Shown here: in pieces, positions 5,398 to 6,598 of the stretch
How the letters are laid out: every line of letters begins with the position of its first letter
Numbering within the stretch: the first letter of the stretch is position 1
NCBI GenBank assembly: GCA_050732635.1
Contig: JBOHRE010000141.1
Coordinates: forward strand, 1-6,598
From: JBOHRE01 sp050732635
GTDB taxonomy: Bacteria; Gemmatimonadota; Gemmatimonadetes; Longimicrobiales; RSA9
Reading direction: 5' to 3'
Length of the DNA: 6,598 bases
The notes under the pieces: model-generated
Told to the model about the DNA's origin: nothing
The model's input: only the letters and a program-made list of their open reading frames with translations
Database searches by the model: none
Made by a program: the position numbers and the translations under genes

Positions 5398-6384
5398 ATG
5401 GAAGAGCTCTTTCTGCTGTCGCCGATCCTGCTGATCCTGGTCGTAGTCGTCCTGTTCATCCTGATGTGGGCGGTGCCGCTCCGGCTCTGGGTCGAAGCCG
5501 TCTTCGCCGGCGTTCGCGTCGGACTCGGCGATCTGATCGGCATGCGGCTGCGCAAGGTCAATCCGGCCGCCGTGGTCCGCCCGCTGATCGCCGCCACCAA
5601 GGCTGGCATTGACCTGACCACGAAGCAGCTCGAGGCGCATTATCTCGCGGGCGGTCACGTGGAGCGGGTCGTGAAGGCGCTGATCAGCGCCGACAAAGCC
5701 AACATCACGCTTCCGTTCCAGCAGGCTGCCGCCATCGACCTCGCCGGCCGCGATGTGCTGGAGGCGGTCCAGGTGTCGGTCAATCCGAAGGTGATCACGA
5801 CGCCCAAGGTCGCGGCCATGGCCAAGGATGGCATCCAGCTCATCGCGCTGGCCCGCGTCACGGTGCGCGCGAACATCACGCGCCTGGTCGGCGGCGCGGG
5901 TGAAGACACGATCCTGGCCCGCGTCGGCGAAGGCATCGTCTCGACCATCGGTTCGAGCGCCTCACACAAGGCTGTGCTCGAGAACCCGGATGCGATCTCG
6001 AAGACCGTGCTCGCGAAAGGGCTGGATGCTGGCACCGCGTACGAGATCTTGTCCATCGACATCGCCGATGTGGACGTGGGCAAGAACATTGGCGCCGAGC
6101 TGCAAACCGATCAGGCGGAGGCGGACAAGCGCATCGCGCAGGCCAAGGCGGAGGAGCGGCGCGCCATGGCCGTCGCGCACGAGCAGGAGATGCGCGCCAA
6201 GGTGCAGGAGCAACGCGCTCGCGTGGTCGAGGCCGAGGCCCAGATCCCGCTCGCCATGGCCGAGGCGTTCCGCGAGGGCAACCTCGGGATCATGGATTAC
6301 ATGCGCTATCGTAACGTGGCCGCGGATACGGAGATGCGTCGTTCCATCGCAGGCGTCGACAGCGAGCGCCAGCAGCCCGAGTGA
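5398..6384 (+). CDS. floA: Flotillin-like protein FloA (SPFH/band 7 family)
   Basis: This 328-residue protein is close in length to Bacillus subtilis FloA (YqfA, about 331). FloA proteins oligomerise on the inner face of the membrane and organise functional microdomains that affect secretion, signalling and fluidity. The N-terminus is a single hydrophobic membrane insert (about 4-28, LLSPILLILVVVVLFILMW). Then comes the characteristic FloA SPFH region to about 230, including GLGDLIGMRLRKVNP (42-56), QVSVNPKVITTPKVAAMAKDG (125-145) and IADVDVGKNIGAELQTDQAE (222-241). A charged coiled coil with Glu-Ala repeats runs about 235-292 (QAEADKRIAQAKAEERRAM...), and the GNLGIMDYMRYRN motif near 294-306 is typical of the family. 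It lies 41 bp after NfeD, its usual genomic partner. There is no recognisable Shine-Dalgarno before the ATG. The protein appears complete, with a short hydrophilic tail (SERQQPE). Confidence 0.97.
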   Translation: MEELFLLSPILLILVVVVLFILMWAVPLRLWVEAVFAGVRVGLGDLIGMRLRKVNPAAVVRPLIAATKAGIDLTTKQLEAHYLAGGHVERVVKALISADKANITLPFQQAAAIDLAGRDVLEAVQVSVNPKVITTPKVAAMAKDGIQLIALARVTVRANITRLVGGAGEDTILARVGEGIVSTIGSSASHKAVLENPDAISKTVLAKGLDAGTAYEILSIDIADVDVGKNIGAELQTDQAEADKRIAQAKAEERRAMAVAHEQEMRAKVQEQRARVVEAEAQIPLAMAEAFREGNLGIMDYMRYRNVAADTEMRRSIAGVDSERQQPE

Positions 6385-6396
6385 GGCGCGCCGCCG

Positions 6397-6598
6397 ATGG
6401 ATGACCTGTTCACGTTCCTGATCTTCCTGTTTCTCGTCCTGCCGGCGATCGAAGCGCTGCTCAGGCGCAGGAAGCGCCGCGGCGCCGAGGACGCCGATGA
6501 GGAGGAGGAGCCGCCGCTTCGGACGCCGTCGCCTCCTCGGCCACGGGGTCGGATGCCGGCACGGCCGTCCCCGCCCGGCGCGCCGCCGACGCCCGCGC
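6397..6598 (+). CDS. Small membrane-anchored protein with acidic and Pro/Arg-rich tail (partial, runs off the window)
   Basis: An open frame starts at ATG 6397, 12 bp after the FloA stop, and is still open at the window end after 67 codons. It begins MDDLFTFLIFLFLVLPAIEA, a clear N-terminal membrane anchor with negative residues before and a basic stretch (RRRKRR) after it, predicting a cytoplasmic C-terminal part. Next come an acidic cluster (EDADEEEE, about 32-39) and a Pro/Arg-rich, probably disordered tail. GTGAGG overlapping the FloA stop, 10 bases upstream, could act as ribosome binding site. I do not recognise the family. The same operon position in Bacillus is held by the small gene yqfB, but I see no basis for homology. 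A membrane-associated partner of FloA/NfeD is plausible. The real C-terminus is outside the window. Confidence 0.6.
   Translation, partial: MDDLFTFLIFLFLVLPAIEALLRRRKRRGAEDADEEEEPPLRTPSPPRPRGRMPARPSPPGAPPTPA

Overview
The window is strongly GC-rich and densely coded. It holds two divergent gene blocks with no phage, IS, CRISPR, tRNA or rRNA signal. Long arginine-rich antisense open frames run opposite every real gene, as expected at this base composition. The pairing of a full-length NfeD with a FloA-type flotillin occurs in several phyla. Together with the high GC and mostly poor Shine-Dalgarno sequences it would fit a Gemmatimonadota-like or other soil or sediment bacterium. The sequence alone does not settle the phylum.

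Left block, minus strand, transcribed from about 3110 down to 13: a TetR-family regulator (3096 to 2437), an enoyl-CoA hydratase of the crotonase fold (2393 to 1557) and an NAD(P)-dependent aldehyde dehydrogenase (1503 to 13). The gaps are 43 and 53 bp, so this looks like one self-regulated catabolic operon acting on an acyl-CoA or aldehyde substrate. A fair sigma-70-type promoter (TTGACC, 17 bp, TACGTT) lies upstream of the regulator. A perfect 12-bp palindrome sits over the predicted transcription start, where a repressor operator would be expected. The dehydrogenase ends in a Trp-Gly tail encoded by a GGGGCT hexamer repeat. The stop codon is itself a variant repeat unit, and the G-runs form a G-quadruplex-type motif on the coding strand.

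Right block, plus strand, 3194 to the end: an unrecognised alanine-rich lipoprotein, a full-length NfeD (membrane ClpP-class serine protease plus OB domain), the flotillin FloA, and the start of a small membrane-anchored protein with an acidic and then proline/arginine-rich tail, cut by the window edge. NfeD starts 3 bp after the lipoprotein stop, and the other gaps are 41 and 12 bp. The NfeD-FloA core matches the known yqeZ-yqfA(floA) arrangement of Bacillus and probably organises membrane microdomains. The flanking lipoprotein and small membrane protein are the least explained parts and are candidate accessory partners.

The 97-bp region between the blocks (3097-3193) holds the putative promoter and operator and is the only substantial regulatory space. 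No convincing intrinsic terminator was seen. I did not find a clearly new system. The best leads are the two uncharacterised partners of the NfeD-FloA operon, the repeat-encoded dehydrogenase tail and the operator.
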